A DNA stretch of 64,000 bases from an uncultured Prevotellaceae bacterium (GCA_946415645.1 CAMKTJ010000003.1:1-64000); one strand, 5' to 3'. Shown: positions 1-9,103, counted from the first letter of the stretch. Numbers and translations are program-made. The notes: generated from the letters alone by a model not told the origin.

Positions 1-53
1 CCCTGGACCCATTGATTAAGAGTCAATTGCTCTACCAACTGAGCTAAGGACGC
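1..53 (-). tRNA. tRNA-Lys(CTT), 3' part cut by window edge
   Basis: Read on the minus strand from 53, the sequence gives a 7-nt acceptor strand (GCGTCCT), a D-arm with AGCTCAGTTGGTAGAGC, an anticodon stem ATTGA/TCAAT and a loop CTCTTAA with anticodon CTT, which decodes lysine AAG. The T-arm and 3' acceptor strand lie beyond position 1. Confidence 0.93.
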
Positions 54-128
54 ATATGTTTCGTTTTTGCGAGTGCAAAGGTACGGACTTTTGCTGAATT
101 GAGCAAATGTTTCGTAACTTTTTTTCTA

Positions 129-935
129 TTAAGCCTTCAATTCGTACAAATCAGACGGGGACTTCCTCTTCAGAATGTCCAATTCAAAGTCAACTCCAGG
201 TATAATTCCGAAATTTCTGAGCAACCCTTCAACGGTTTTGCGAGCCAGTTCGGGATGGTTATTCTCTTCGCTAAGATGACATAACCATACATGTTTTAAT
301 ATAGGGGTGGCATGTTCAGCTATCAGACGTGCAGACTCCTTGTTGCAGAGATGTCCTCTGTCTCCACGGATTCTACCTTTCAGGTATGCAGGATAGGTAC
401 CCATCATCAGCATATCCTCGTCATGATTGGCCTCAAGAACCAAGTAGTTAGCCTTAGACACCTGCTCCTCCATAATACTGGTAACATGTCCGGCATCGGT
501 AATCAGGCAGAAAACCACATCAGCTGCCTGAACCTTGTATCCGACACAATCACTACTGTCATGAGGTACGTCAAAAGGAGTGATGACCATATCACCCAAC
601 TGCAGGGGAACATCCTTCTGGATAATCCTGATGTGCTCTGCTGTAAGCTTACTTGTCATGCAGTAATTGGAGTTGATACCGGCATGAACCTTTTCTGTTG
701 AATACACTAACTTACCATAGTCGTTGGCCAGGTTACCTACTGCCTTAATATGATCTGCATGATCATGAGTTACGAAAACGGCATCTATCTGGTCAATCTC
801 TATATCATAAGTTTTCAGGGTTCTTTTCAAAACCCTGATACTTATTCCAGCATCTATGAGAATGCTTGTATTTCCTGTGGTCAAATAATAGCAATTGCCA
901 CTGCTACCCGACCCCAAAGAGAGAAATTTGAGCAT
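129..935 (-). CDS. MBL-fold metallo-hydrolase (YycJ/WalJ-like)
   Basis: This 268-residue cytoplasmic protein begins with LSLGSGSSGNCYY and carries the metallo-beta-lactamase zinc motif THDHADH near residue 55, followed by VPHDSSDCVGY, ITDAGH and LEANHDEDML segments that supply further metal ligands. The family includes YycJ/WalJ single-domain hydrolases, thought to act on nucleic acids or phosphodiesters; the substrate is not evident here. It has its own -7 box upstream and is transcribed away from the lipoprotein gene at 1025. There is no signal peptide. The length is normal for the family. Confidence 0.85.
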   Translation of the reverse strand: MLKFLSLGSGSSGNCYYLTTGNTSILIDAGISIRVLKRTLKTYDIEIDQIDAVFVTHDHADHIKAVGNLANDYGKLVYSTEKVHAGINSNYCMTSKLTAEHIRIIQKDVPLQLGDMVITPFDVPHDSSDCVGYKVQAADVVFCLITDAGHVTSIMEEQVSKANYLVLEANHDEDMLMMGTYPAYLKGRIRGDRGHLCNKESARLIAEHATPILKHVWLCHLSEENNHPELARKTVEGLLRNFGIIPGVDFELDILKRKSPSDLYELKA

Positions 936-954
936 ATTTAATTAATTTTACTTG

Positions 955-962
955 CAAATTTA
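955..962 (-). promoter_or_regulatory. -7 box of the MBL hydrolase gene
   Basis: TAAATTTG on the minus strand matches the Bacteroidetes -7 consensus TAnnTTTG and lies 19 nt before the ATG ending at 935. Confidence 0.6.
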
Positions 963-994
963 CGCCATTTACAGAATAATTACAAATTTTTCTA

Positions 995-1002
995 TAGTTT
1001 TG
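995..1002 (+). promoter_or_regulatory. -7 box of the small lipoprotein gene
   Basis: TAGTTTTG matches TAnnTTTG and sits 22 nt before the ATG at 1025. It forms a divergent pair with the box at 955-962. Confidence 0.6.
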
Positions 1003-1024
1003 TGTCAAATAAATTGAATGTAGA

Positions 1025-1438
1025 ATGAGAATATCACATCTAATCACACTTGCAACCTTCTGCTTTTCTGCATTTGTTTTCAGTGCCTGTTCCAAGATCA
1101 ACCAGAAGGCCGCCAAAACCGGCAAAGACTTTCTGGAGAACCTGTACACTTGCAACTTCAAAGCCTGCGATGCCTTATGTACAGCAAACGGACGAGAAGA
1201 GGTCCGTTGGTTTGCATCGAACCTGACAGAAGACGACCTGGCTATCATATCGCCTGACATTGAGATTGAGGTAGAAGACTGTGAGACTACAGACACATCC
1301 GCCTCTGTTATCTATAATGCCAAGAATGTAATTGTATGCGATTCCCTAGAGACAAAGGGGCACTTAGGAAATCGTTCCCTGACAGTTAACCTGAAGAACG
1401 TAAAAGGCAACTGGAAAGTTGACAAGTTAGAATGGTAG
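1025..1438 (+). CDS. Small secreted lipoprotein (DUF4878-like)
   Basis: A 137-residue protein with a type II signal peptide: hydrophobic stretch LITLATFCFSAFVF followed by the lipobox FSAC (Cys21). The mature part starts KINQKAAKTGKDFLENLYTCNF and ends in a beta-rich segment VNLKNVKGNWKVDKLEW. That pattern (helix with FL..LY, then an inhibitor-like sheet ending W.V) resembles the DUF4878/NTF2-like lipoproteins common in Bacteroidales. The function is unknown. Its last 12 bases overlap the 3' end of the convergent gene on the opposite strand. Confidence 0.72.
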   Translation: MRISHLITLATFCFSAFVFSACSKINQKAAKTGKDFLENLYTCNFKACDALCTANGREEVRWFASNLTEDDLAIISPDIEIEVEDCETTDTSASVIYNAKNVIVCDSLETKGHLGNRSLTVNLKNVKGNWKVDKLEW

Positions 1439-3682
1439 TCCCACTGCAAAGTGGAAAGAGAAATCCCGCTTGAAGTTAGGATGGATAATAGGATAATGAC
1501 GACGGCTATCCTCGTAGGCAGGATGGATAGCCTTCATACCACCATCTAAACGCAATATGAAATAATTGAAATTCAGACGGAGCCCCAATCCGTAGGCAAC
1601 GGCTATCTGACGCCAGAAGGTATCAAAACGGAACTGGCCTCCGGGCTGTTCCTCGTAATCACGCAACGTCCAGATATTACCGGCATCCACGAAGACAGCA
1701 CCATCAAACTTCCAGAAGAGATGGGTGCGATATTCAACATTCATATCCAGTTTCATATCACCCGTCTGGTTGATAAAGTCAATCTTTCCGTCATTACCCA
1801 GGAAAGAACCTGGTCCCAACTCACGAACACTCCATCCCCTGACGCTATTGGCACCGCCACTGAAATAACGCTTCTCGTACGGTAAGATAGTTGAGTTTCC
1901 GTACGGATAGGCAACACCTAAGCCGAAATGCAAAGCCAATGAATTAGCCTTATTGATAATAAAACTCTTGGAGAAGTCAAAATCACCCTTCACATACTGG
2001 GCATAAGCATTCTTGAACAAGGTAAACTGCCCGTCTTCATTCCTTGGAGCCTTACTTGCGGAAGAGATGCCATACAAGAGATTACCAGCCGTCTCTATGC
2101 TGGCACGTATGATATAGGCATTTGTTCCATAGTTCTTGGAGGTGGAATTCAGAGACTGAGAACTATAGAAGAAGCTATAGCCCCACTTCACTATGAAGAG
2201 GTTCTCATAATTATACCTGAGGATAGCATTACGACTTTCAGGATTATCTAGATAATTCTCCTTGAAGGTATCACTGATCCAAGGCATAAAGACGTAGTTG
2301 ATATCCAACATATCTATCCTATGCTGCATTCTGCGGGCGGCTCTGGTCCACTTATAACGCCATGATGTAGTAAGGACTCGGCGATGAAACTCAGGCCTGT
2401 CCTGCGAATCGAACATAAAGCTTAACTCGCTGGTTGCAAGAGAACGCTTGCGGAATGACTGACGAAGGAAGGGACAGAGGAAATCAGGGAAGGTAATACC
2501 AGCCTCGAAACTGTATTCAATGAAATTCTGGTCGTTATAACCACGCAGTCCCTTTATGGCTTCAAAAGCGCCACGTGCCTTCAGGTTCAGAAGTTCAGAT
2601 CCACGGAAGAGATTCCTGTTCTGATATGAGAGACCGACAGCCACGCCCAAGTCGCCGGCAGAGTTTGTTCCCTCTAATTCAACATTAAATGAATTTCTCT
2701 TGCTGGGAGTCACAGATATCAAGGCATCCAGTCTGGTACTGTCATCAGGATTCTCCGTCAGACTGACACGACCACTCTGTACAGCCCCCAACCTGTTCAG
2801 GCGGGAGTAAGTTCCCTGCACATCCTGTTCCCGATACAATTCACCTTCTACCAGTTCATTGGCAGAAGCAATGACTTTAGGACGGACAAAAGGCCTGTTG
2901 TGAGAGATGGGGATATCATAAGTAATCTGTCCGATTTTGTAACGCGGGTGCAGACTTCCGCCATCAGCCTTTCCTGTGGGATACTCTCGCAGGATCATCT
3001 TCAAATCAACCAGATGACTACCAACGGCAGTATCAGCTTCGAAACGGATATAATCCTTATTGAACTTGTAATAGCCTCTATTCTGCAGATACGTATTCAG
3101 ACGACTCCTTTCGGCATCCAGCACGTTAAGGTCGAAATTCATATTATCCTGCAACATCCAAGGATAATTGTCTTCCGTAAGTTGACTGGCAATGACCGTA
3201 TCACGAATCTCTTTCTGTATGTCATTAACTTTGTACCTCTGATGAGGCATAACGTAGTACCTTACGCCAATGCGATTCCCCTTTGTAACCTCCAGCAAAT
3301 CAACCTCGGCATTCAGATAGCCCATATTCTGGACAGCACTCTGAATGTTGAGTCGTGTCTTCTGCGCTAATACAGAATCATATAAGACAGGTGGCTCACC
3401 CAACCTTCTCAGGAAACGATTAAAACGCTTGGTACTGTCTCTGCCGGAAAGGCAGTAGATATGTAAAGGCACCTTGGCAAGAGAAAACCACTTGCTATTG
3501 GGATGCTGAACAACGTATCCCATCAAAGGAGCCGTCTTGAGTTCGCTTTTATCAGAACGGATAGACACCTGATCCAGCATATGCTCATCCTCGGGGATGA
3601 AACGATTAACGCTACAACCCGTAAAGGAAAGACATACAATCAGGCTAAAGCACGCGAATATTATCCTACAAAAGCAATTCAT
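1427..3682 (-). CDS. TamL-like outer membrane assembly protein (BamA/TamA superfamily)
   Basis: A 751-residue protein with a lipoprotein signal (FTGC, Cys22). POTRA-like modules follow over roughly residues 30-330 (for example YLNAEVDLLEVTKG and NRGYYKFNKDYIRF). A C-terminal Omp85 barrel contains the typical YFSGGANSVRGWSVRELGPG segment and ends in a beta signal closing with Phe (FHFAVGLPF). Omp85 proteins insert barrels or translocate proteins at the outer membrane. The lipid-anchored variant TamL is the Bacteroidetes counterpart of TamA, and the Cys anchor here fits it. The -7 box is only about 5 nt upstream of the ATG, so the mRNA may be almost leaderless. Confidence 0.85.
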   Translation of the reverse strand: MNCFCRIIFACFSLIVCLSFTGCSVNRFIPEDEHMLDQVSIRSDKSELKTAPLMGYVVQHPNSKWFSLAKVPLHIYCLSGRDSTKRFNRFLRRLGEPPVLYDSVLAQKTRLNIQSAVQNMGYLNAEVDLLEVTKGNRIGVRYYVMPHQRYKVNDIQKEIRDTVIASQLTEDNYPWMLQDNMNFDLNVLDAERSRLNTYLQNRGYYKFNKDYIRFEADTAVGSHLVDLKMILREYPTGKADGGSLHPRYKIGQITYDIPISHNRPFVRPKVIASANELVEGELYREQDVQGTYSRLNRLGAVQSGRVSLTENPDDSTRLDALISVTPSKRNSFNVELEGTNSAGDLGVAVGLSYQNRNLFRGSELLNLKARGAFEAIKGLRGYNDQNFIEYSFEAGITFPDFLCPFLRQSFRKRSLATSELSFMFDSQDRPEFHRRVLTTSWRYKWTRAARRMQHRIDMLDINYVFMPWISDTFKENYLDNPESRNAILRYNYENLFIVKWGYSFFYSSQSLNSTSKNYGTNAYIIRASIETAGNLLYGISSASKAPRNEDGQFTLFKNAYAQYVKGDFDFSKSFIINKANSLALHFGLGVAYPYGNSTILPYEKRYFSGGANSVRGWSVRELGPGSFLGNDGKIDFINQTGDMKLDMNVEYRTHLFWKFDGAVFVDAGNIWTLRDYEEQPGGQFRFDTFWRQIAVAYGLGLRLNFNYFILRLDGGMKAIHPAYEDSRRHYPIIHPNFKRDFSFHFAVGLPF

Positions 3683-3686
3683 TCGA

Positions 3687-3694
3687 CAAAGGTA
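3687..3694 (-). promoter_or_regulatory. -7 box of the TamL-like gene
   Basis: TACCTTTG on the minus strand ends 4 bases before the ATG (3680-3682), leaving essentially no 5' untranslated leader. Confidence 0.6.
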
Positions 3695-3716
3695 GGCATA
3701 TTTTGGTAAAATTCAT

Positions 3717-3724
3717 TAACTTTG
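3717..3724 (+). promoter_or_regulatory. -7 box of the RNA methyltransferase gene; fixes its start
   Basis: TAACTTTG overlaps a possible TTG start at 3722. That TTG therefore cannot be in the mRNA, and the ATG at 3746 is the start. Confidence 0.65.
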
Positions 3725-3745
3725 TATCGAAAAATTGCTGCATTT

Positions 3746-4507
3746 ATGATAACCAAGGCAAGAATCAAATTAATAAAGTCATTAGAGCAACGCAAAAAAA
3801 GAAACTTGTACCAGCTCTTTGTTGCGGAAGGTCCCAAGTTGGTGGAGGAACTACTGGCAACCATGCAACCTTCTTACATTGCTGCAACACAAGAATGGTG
3901 GGACAAGAACAAGAAACTTATAAAGTCCACTTGCGAAGCAGATGTAATAACGCCTGACGAATTACAGAAAACAAGTCTGCTGCAAACTCCCCAACAGGTA
4001 ATAGCCCTCTTCCCTATCCCTAAGCATCAATTCAACCCGGAAACTGCCCAGCATGAACTATGTCTGGCATTAGATGGCGTTCAGGACCCCGGGAACATGG
4101 GTACCATCCTAAGAATTGCCGATTGGTTTGGCATCCACCATGTTATCTGTTCAGAGGATACCGTAGATGTCTATAACCCCAAAGCCGTGCAAGCCACAAT
4201 GGGTGCACTGGCACGAGTAAAGGTTCATTACACAAATCTAAATGAACTGTTCCAACAAGGCAGCACGCCCATCTACGGTACATTGCTGGACGGAAAGAAT
4301 ATCTACGAGCAGGAACTGGGTCAGAACGGCTACATTGTAATGGGCAATGAAGGGAAGGGACTTTCGGAAGCCATTAGGAGCCTTGTTACACAGAAACTCT
4401 ATATCCCCAACTATCCCATAGGAGCCAAGACAACAGAAAGCCTGAATGTGGCTATTGCCACCAGCATTGTCTGCTCTGAATTCAGAAGAAGAGCAAATAC
4501 CAAATAA
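3746..4507 (+). CDS. TrmH/SpoU family RNA 2'-O-methyltransferase
   Basis: A 253-residue SPOUT methyltransferase. Residues 1-90 form the small substrate-binding domain (RNLYQLFVAEGPKLVEELL). The catalytic domain carries the three family motifs: DGVQDPGNMGTILRIADWFG, then IVMGNEGKGLS, then IPNYPIGAKTTESLNVAIATSI, which make the knotted SAM site. It probably methylates a ribose in rRNA or tRNA (RlmB/TsnR group); the target cannot be assigned from sequence. The reading frame extends upstream to a TTG at 3722, but the -7 box overlaps that codon, so 3746 is preferred. Confidence 0.9.
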   Translation: MITKARIKLIKSLEQRKKRNLYQLFVAEGPKLVEELLATMQPSYIAATQEWWDKNKKLIKSTCEADVITPDELQKTSLLQTPQQVIALFPIPKHQFNPETAQHELCLALDGVQDPGNMGTILRIADWFGIHHVICSEDTVDVYNPKAVQATMGALARVKVHYTNLNELFQQGSTPIYGTLLDGKNIYEQELGQNGYIVMGNEGKGLSEAIRSLVTQKLYIPNYPIGAKTTESLNVAIATSIVCSEFRRRANTK

Positions 4508-4536
4508 AAGAGGCAACCAGAAAAAGTTGCCTCTTT
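4507..4536 (+). terminator. Intrinsic terminator after the methyltransferase
   Basis: A perfect 11-bp stem (AAAGAGGCAAC / GTTGCCTCTTT) with an 8-nt loop begins on the stop codon. The A-rich and T-rich flanks would let it act in both directions, also for the convergent gene that ends at 4617. Confidence 0.8.
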
Positions 4537-4554
4537 ATAGTTTTTCCGACTGCC

Positions 4555-4615
4555 GCGGAATCCTTTTCCGTAACTAGCGGAATCTATTTCAGTAACTAGC
4601 GGACTATATGTTTCC
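4555..4615. repeat. 22-bp tandem repeat, about 2.7 units
   Basis: Units at 4555-4576, 4577-4598 and 4599-4615 (partial) share GCGGAATC...GTAACTA. The array fills the space between a terminator and the stop codon of the next gene. Similar short CCGGTTAC/TTCCGG sequence occurs near 33190. Confidence 0.7.
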
Positions 4616-4616
4616 C

Positions 4617-5399
4617 TTATTCCTCTTCCAAAGGGAAGCCTTCATCATCCTCTGCCTTCACCTCAGCCTCTTCTGAATAACTGCTGTAGAATGTGTCATC
4701 TGAATCTTCGGACTCATCATCATCTATATTGTCGTCATTCTCCTCATTTTCCTCATCATAGATAGGATTGCCATCCTCATCGTATTCCTTACGAGAAGGT
4801 TCAATCTTCAATTTCTCTACAGGGTCTTTTTTCTTGGCAAAGATAGCCTCAATCCATGTACCCTTTACAATCTCCAGAACATCATATCCCTGAGCCACCT
4901 TCTTCTCAAGTGTACCACCAGGTGCATGAATACGGCTTGCAGGCAACTGAGTAGTGCTGATATCAAAGCCGCTCTCTATGATATCCTTCAGCGCAAGAGA
5001 GATAGAATCCCATCCGCCACCAAAGTTCTTGTCGATCAAATCAAGCAAGACGGGAGCTGAGATGTGCTTTACATTCTCATAGCTAAGGTCGGTAACACGG
5101 GTGATTGTCTTCCTGCGGATAGCAACACAGCCCTTTCCTTCCTTGCAATGATGAAATCTAACCCAATTCAGATTGTTGTATTTTGCAACTTCACGCTCAT
5201 CCTCCTCGTTGAAGTGAACCACCTCAAAAGCCAAACGGATTACGTTCAAAAGTTTCTCCTCTACAATAGAGAAGTCTTCTTCCTCGCGTTCCTTCTCCCA
5301 CATAGCACCTATCTGCTCGGCAGACAAAGACCAGATATTAGATGAATTCAGGTCCTGAACTGACTCAATAGAGAAATTTATTTTCTTATCTTCTTTCAT
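4617..5399 (-). CDS. Conserved-looking protein of unknown function with acidic tail
   Basis: I do not recognise this 260-residue protein. It begins MKEDKKINFSIESVQDL, is cytoplasmic (no signal or membrane segment), and has a folded mixed alpha/beta part to about residue 200. An extremely acidic, low-complexity tail (NEENDDNIDDDESEDSDD and similar) follows. The frame continues 17 codons upstream, but the -7 box at 5425-5432 puts the transcription start close to 5418, so the ATG at 5399 is chosen. Acidic tails of this kind are seen in nucleic-acid mimics and in chaperone-like or DNA-associated proteins, but nothing here decides between these. Confidence 0.7.
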   Translation of the reverse strand: MKEDKKINFSIESVQDLNSSNIWSLSAEQIGAMWEKEREEEDFSIVEEKLLNVIRLAFEVVHFNEEDEREVAKYNNLNWVRFHHCKEGKGCVAIRRKTITRVTDLSYENVKHISAPVLLDLIDKNFGGGWDSISLALKDIIESGFDISTTQLPASRIHAPGGTLEKKVAQGYDVLEIVKGTWIEAIFAKKKDPVEKLKIEPSRKEYDEDGNPIYDEENEENDDNIDDDESEDSDDTFYSSYSEEAEVKAEDDEGFPLEEE

Positions 5400-5424
5400 A
5401 ATCTTTAAACTTGTTTTTCGGCGG

Positions 5425-5432
5425 CAAAGATA
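5425..5432 (-). promoter_or_regulatory. -7 box of the acidic-tailed protein gene
   Basis: TATCTTTG on the minus strand, 25 nt before the ATG ending at 5399. It excludes the more upstream start codon. Confidence 0.65.
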
Positions 5433-5478
5433 CAAAATAAAAGAATACAAAGATGTTAATTAAATATAAATCTGAGAT

Positions 5479-6342
5479 TTACAACTCCAGGTCGGCCCAG
5501 TGAGGGTTATGGTCTGTAAGCTGAGCCTCCTTGTGAGTGGGCTCGATATGTGTATGAGAGACCTTAATAGTGGGAGTTATAAAGATGTAGTCTATCTTCT
5601 CTGCCTTATCTGCCGGGATACGGCAGAAATCATGCCACGTAAACGTAACGCCAGTGTTATTCTCCGTCATGTGATAGGCGTCATTCATCTTGAACTCATT
5701 GCTTATCATTGTGGTATAAGCCTCATCCTGCTCTGTAACGTTGAAGTCGCCGGTTACTACAGCGGGATTATCTCCTACAATCTCCTGAATCTTACGCATA
5801 ATAAGTTTGGCACTCTCACGACGGGCTACCTTACCCACATGGTCAAGGTGAGTATTTACTGCCATGAATATCCTGCCCGTCTTCTTGTCCTTCAATTTCA
5901 CCCAACTGGCAACACGCTCCAATGCAGCATCCCAGCCCTTTGAACCTATCACATCAGGGGTCTCCGACAACCAGAAGTTTCCCTTGTCAAGAGCCTTATA
6001 CTTGTCCTTACGGAAGAAGACGGGAGTTGCTTCGCCCTTTCGCTTGCCATCGGTACGACCCACGCCTACGCAATCGTATTTCTTCAGGTTAGCACGCAGA
6101 TAGTCGAATTGCTCAGCTGTAACCTCTTGCATTCCACAGATGTCTATCTGATTGTCTAAAAGATATTTGACAACACGTTCCTTACGCTGATCCCAACCAC
6201 AGTCAATCTTGTAATCATCCTTACTAATACAACGGATATTAAAAGTTGCCCAACGGATATCCACAGGCTGCTTGGCTGAGGACTTCGCATATGAGAAAAG
6301 GGAAAAGAAAACGGCAAATGCAATTAAAAAATATTTCTTCAT
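5479..6342 (-). CDS. Secreted endonuclease/exonuclease/phosphatase (EEP) family protein
   Basis: A 287-residue protein with a cleavable signal peptide (MKKYFLIAFAVFFSLFSYA). The EEP fold is seen from its motifs in order: ATFNIR near residue 33, CGMQEV (catalytic Glu), NTHLDHVG, VTGDFNV (Asp/Asn pair) and the terminal LTDHNPHWADLEL with the catalytic His. The family covers sphingomyelinases, inositol-polyphosphate phosphatases and nucleases. Bacteroidales members like this are usually annotated only at family level, and the substrate is open. It should act in the periplasm or outside the cell. Confidence 0.87.
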   Translation of the reverse strand: MKKYFLIAFAVFFSLFSYAKSSAKQPVDIRWATFNIRCISKDDYKIDCGWDQRKERVVKYLLDNQIDICGMQEVTAEQFDYLRANLKKYDCVGVGRTDGKRKGEATPVFFRKDKYKALDKGNFWLSETPDVIGSKGWDAALERVASWVKLKDKKTGRIFMAVNTHLDHVGKVARRESAKLIMRKIQEIVGDNPAVVTGDFNVTEQDEAYTTMISNEFKMNDAYHMTENNTGVTFTWHDFCRIPADKAEKIDYIFITPTIKVSHTHIEPTHKEAQLTDHNPHWADLEL

Positions 6343-6432
6343 AAAAATTCAAGTTAGGTTGTTATTCTGTCTAAATCTGTGTAAAGTTACATTTTTTCAG
6401 ACAAAAACATAGCATATAAACACTAAAAATTG

Positions 6433-6440
6433 TACTTTTG
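6433..6440 (+). promoter_or_regulatory. -7 box of the LOG-family gene; fixes its start
   Basis: TACTTTTG ends on the first base of a GTG codon (6440) that would otherwise open the frame, so translation must begin further downstream. Confidence 0.6.
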
Positions 6441-6487
6441 TGAGACATTTATATAATAAGGTAGGGAAACTTGCCATAAAGAAGTTC

Positions 6488-7621
6488 ATGAAAGAATCAT
6501 ATAGGCAGATAAAAGACGAGTGGCAACTTGCCCAGACTTTAAGTCAGGAAAACGAAGAGATAAGGCGATGTGCCTTCCAAAGCCTGAACCTGACGACTGA
6601 GACAGAGGCTGCTCTCAAGCACACATACAAGGATTGCATTTTTATAGGCTGCCAATTGCCGATGGGCCTTAAGAAGAGAAGCAAGGACTGCCTGTTCCTT
6701 CCCGATATGGGTGAGACATTCAGATACCGCAATCACCTATATTCCCCAGAGGAACTATACGAAGGATACAGCCCTGCCGTTAAAGGTTCATACGAAACAT
6801 GCTTTGACGGACGTGTTTACAAACACTACCTGAAGATGGGCAAGCACCCTACTGATGTTAAAGAAACATTGGCTCGTTCGCTGCATGACCATAGCATCTC
6901 TGATTGCCTTCACGACTTCCTCTCCAATTATAACGAGCGCCGGTTGGTAGGTATCATGGGCGGACACAGCCTTTCGCGTTGCGATGTTGCCTACAGACAA
7001 GTTGCACACCTGAGTAAACACCTTACAGAAAAAGGATTCCTGATGATATCTGGAGGAGGACCAGGAGCTATGGAAGCAACTCATCTGGGAGCATGGATGG
7101 CAGGACGCAATGAGCTGGAGCTGCAAGATGCATTGCATATAATGGCAACAGCGCCTATGTACACTGACGAGGGTTGGTTAGAGACGGCATGGCGCGTACA
7201 CGACCGCTTCCCACAAAACGAGTTCAAGAGTCTGGGGATCCCCACTTGGCTCTATGGTCACGAACCATCAACTCCATTAGCCACACATATTGCCAAATAC
7301 TTTGACAACAGCATACGCGAAGACGGCATCCTGACAATTGCCAAAGGTGGTATCATCTACACACCAGGCAGTGCCGGAACCCTACAGGAAATATTCCAGG
7401 AAGCTGTACAGAACCACTATCTGACCTTCGGGTACGCAAGCCCTATGGTATTCCTTGGCACAGAATTCTGGACAAAAGAAGTACCTGTATGGCCTCTGAT
7501 AATGGATCTTACAGAAAGAGGCATTTACAAGAATCTGATTCTAACCCTGACAGACAAGAAGGAAGATGTTGAGCATGTGCTTATGGAACATTTTGAGAAA
7601 GGATTAGGGATTAAGGATTAG
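6488..7621 (+). CDS. LOG family protein (TIGR00730-like, PpnN/lysine-decarboxylase-like Rossmann protein)
   Basis: A 377-residue cytoplasmic protein. A helical N-terminal part is followed by a Rossmann domain with GGHSLSRCD, the nucleotide-binding GGGPGAMEA and the phosphoribosyl-binding GGIIYTPGSAGTLQEIFQE. The last two are the LOG-family signatures (usually PGGxGTxxE; here PGSAGTLQE). LOG proteins hydrolyse nucleoside 5'-monophosphates at the N-glycosidic bond, releasing base and ribose 5-phosphate. It is longer than plain LOG proteins because of the N-terminal extension. The start at 6488 is set by the promoter overlapping the upstream GTG. Confidence 0.85.
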   Translation: MKESYRQIKDEWQLAQTLSQENEEIRRCAFQSLNLTTETEAALKHTYKDCIFIGCQLPMGLKKRSKDCLFLPDMGETFRYRNHLYSPEELYEGYSPAVKGSYETCFDGRVYKHYLKMGKHPTDVKETLARSLHDHSISDCLHDFLSNYNERRLVGIMGGHSLSRCDVAYRQVAHLSKHLTEKGFLMISGGGPGAMEATHLGAWMAGRNELELQDALHIMATAPMYTDEGWLETAWRVHDRFPQNEFKSLGIPTWLYGHEPSTPLATHIAKYFDNSIREDGILTIAKGGIIYTPGSAGTLQEIFQEAVQNHYLTFGYASPMVFLGTEFWTKEVPVWPLIMDLTERGIYKNLILTLTDKKEDVEHVLMEHFEKGLGIKD

Positions 7622-7645
7622 GGATTAGAGATTAGAGATTAGGGA
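7608..7645. repeat. GGATTAGG/AGATTAG simple repeat
   Basis: Imperfect 7-8 bp units (GGATTAGG, GATTAAG, AGATTAG) run from the last codons of the LOG gene into the gap before the next gene. This is one of several similar simple-repeat families in the window. Confidence 0.75.
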
Positions 7646-7653
7646 ATAAAATA

Positions 7654-7842
7654 ATGAGCGACGGAAATTTCAACAGAGCATTACTCCCACCTACGCCTAT
7701 TGCAAGTGGCATAAAGATGGGGAAACAGCAGATGAAGGCTAAGGCCATATCTGCCTTTAAGGAGACTATAAAAGAAAAGTTCCCCACCCTTACGGATGAG
7801 GAACTACAGGATATTGTAATGTCTTTCTCTTCTAAGCTTTAA
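7654..7842 (+). CDS. Small hypothetical protein (62 aa)
   Basis: A 62-residue protein beginning [19 protein letters not shown] and ending in an amphipathic helix ([14 protein letters not shown]). No known domain is recognised and there is no membrane segment. It follows the LOG gene by 32 bases of simple repeat, so it is probably co-transcribed. Its last 4 bases overlap the 3' end of purT on the other strand. The composition (charged helix, clear AAATA-rich upstream region) looks like a real coding sequence. Confidence 0.6.
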   Translation: MSDGNFNRALLPPTPIASGIKMGKQQMKAKAISAFKETIKEKFPTLTDEELQDIVMSFSSKL

Positions 7843-9005
7843 CGTACAACCACCTTGGCTGCCAGACTCTTGCACTTATCACGCAAGGCTTCCTGAGAAG
7901 CAGTTGGTTCATCCCAGCATACTACCACACCCATTCTACGACCCACATGAGCCTCTGGCTTACCAAAGATACGCAGATAAGTACGCTGTGCAGCACAGAC
8001 ATCTTCCATACCATCATATTGGGGATTTGTTGTTTCCACAGGCGAGAGGATAACAGCTGATGCTCCCTGACGCTCCTGTGTAATCTCTGGAATAGGAAGA
8101 CCCAAGACAGCACGACAATGCAACTCAAACTCGCTCAGATTCTGAGTTCCAGCTAAGGTTACCATTCCTGTATCATGTGGACGAGGACTCAGCTCGCTGA
8201 AGATAACGCCCTCCTTTTCACTTACAAAGAACTCAACACCCCAGATGCCGGCACCTGTAAGAGCAGCCGTCACCTTCTCTGCCATCTGCTGAGCCGTCTT
8301 CAGATGCTCTGGCTTCATGGCACGAGGCTGGAAGCTCTCGCGATAATCACCACCTTTCTGAACATGGCCGATAGGAGCACAGAACAATGTAGGACCATTC
8401 TTCTGCGTAACAGTAAGCAGTGTTATCTCGTAGTCAAAAGGTATGAACTGCTCGACAATGACCTCCATGATATCACCTCTACTGCCACCGCAGGCATTCT
8501 CCCAAGCTTTCTCCAACTCGCCGGCAGCATCTACCTTGCTCTGACCATGACCACTACTACTCATCAAAGGCTTGATGATACAGGGGAAACCAATCTTATC
8601 AGCAGCAGCCTTCAACTCCTCGAAGGTGCTGGCATAAAGATAGTTGGCAGTCTTTAGGCCCAGTTCTGTATGAGCTAACTCACGAATAGCCTTACGGTTC
8701 ATAGTGTAGTTAACAGCCTTGGCACTAGGCACAACATGAATACCGGCTTTCTCAAAATCATAAAGCTTCTCTGTACGAATGGCCTCAATCTCAGGGACAA
8801 TGATATCGGGTTTTACCTCTTCAACTACTTTCTGCAGTGCATCGCCATCCAACATGCTGAATACTCTACGCTCGTCAGCAACTTGCATAGCAGGTGCATT
8901 ATCATATTTGTCACATGCCACCACGTATTGTCCTTTACGCTTGCAGGCAATCACAAATTCCTTGCCTAACTCGCCTGAACCCAAAAGAAGTATTTTCTTT
9001 GCCAT
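7839..9005 (-). CDS. purT: Formate-dependent phosphoribosylglycinamide formyltransferase (PurT)
   Basis: A 388-residue ATP-grasp enzyme that makes formyl-GAR from GAR, formate and ATP in purine synthesis, independent of folate. The N-terminal Rossmann-like part reads [21 protein letters not shown]. The ATP-grasp region includes [29 protein letters not shown] and the metal/ATP site [16 protein letters not shown]. The length matches PurT (about 390). Its promoter region is occupied by a palindromic repeat (9042-9103), and the nearest -7-like box (AATCTTTG, 9048-9055) lies in the arm of that repeat. Confidence 0.95.
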   Translation of the reverse strand: MAKKILLLGSGELGKEFVIACKRKGQYVVACDKYDNAPAMQVADERRVFSMLDGDALQKVVEEVKPDIIVPEIEAIRTEKLYDFEKAGIHVVPSAKAVNYTMNRKAIRELAHTELGLKTANYLYASTFEELKAAADKIGFPCIIKPLMSSSGHGQSKVDAAGELEKAWENACGGSRGDIMEVIVEQFIPFDYEITLLTVTQKNGPTLFCAPIGHVQKGGDYRESFQPRAMKPEHLKTAQQMAEKVTAALTGAGIWGVEFFVSEKEGVIFSELSPRPHDTGMVTLAGTQNLSEFELHCRAVLGLPIPEITQERQGASAVILSPVETTNPQYDGMEDVCAAQRTYLRIFGKPEAHVGRRMGVVVCWDEPTASQEALRDKCKSLAAKVVVR

Positions 9006-9041
9006 AATATATTGTTTTATTCATATTTCCAATTAAGAATT

Positions 9042-9103
9042 GGGCCGCAAAGATTATCGTAATAACGTTATAACGATATATCGAAATGTCGTAAAGCGGC
9101 CTC
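9042..9103. repeat. Palindromic intergenic element, copy A
   Basis: GGCCGC arms at 9043-9048 and 9096-9101 enclose CGTAATAACGTTATAAC (9058-9074) and GATATATCGAAAT (9075-9087). Both blocks recur exactly in copy B at 31147-31212. The inner sequence holds two overlapping 10-bp palindromes (CGTTATAACG and CGATATATCG). It lies about 37 bases upstream of the purT start. Confidence 0.85.

Noticed and set aside
1427..3682. Naming this gene bamA
   Set aside because: It has a lipobox Cys and a layout fitting TamL, and there are no skp/ompH or other bam-locus genes next to it.
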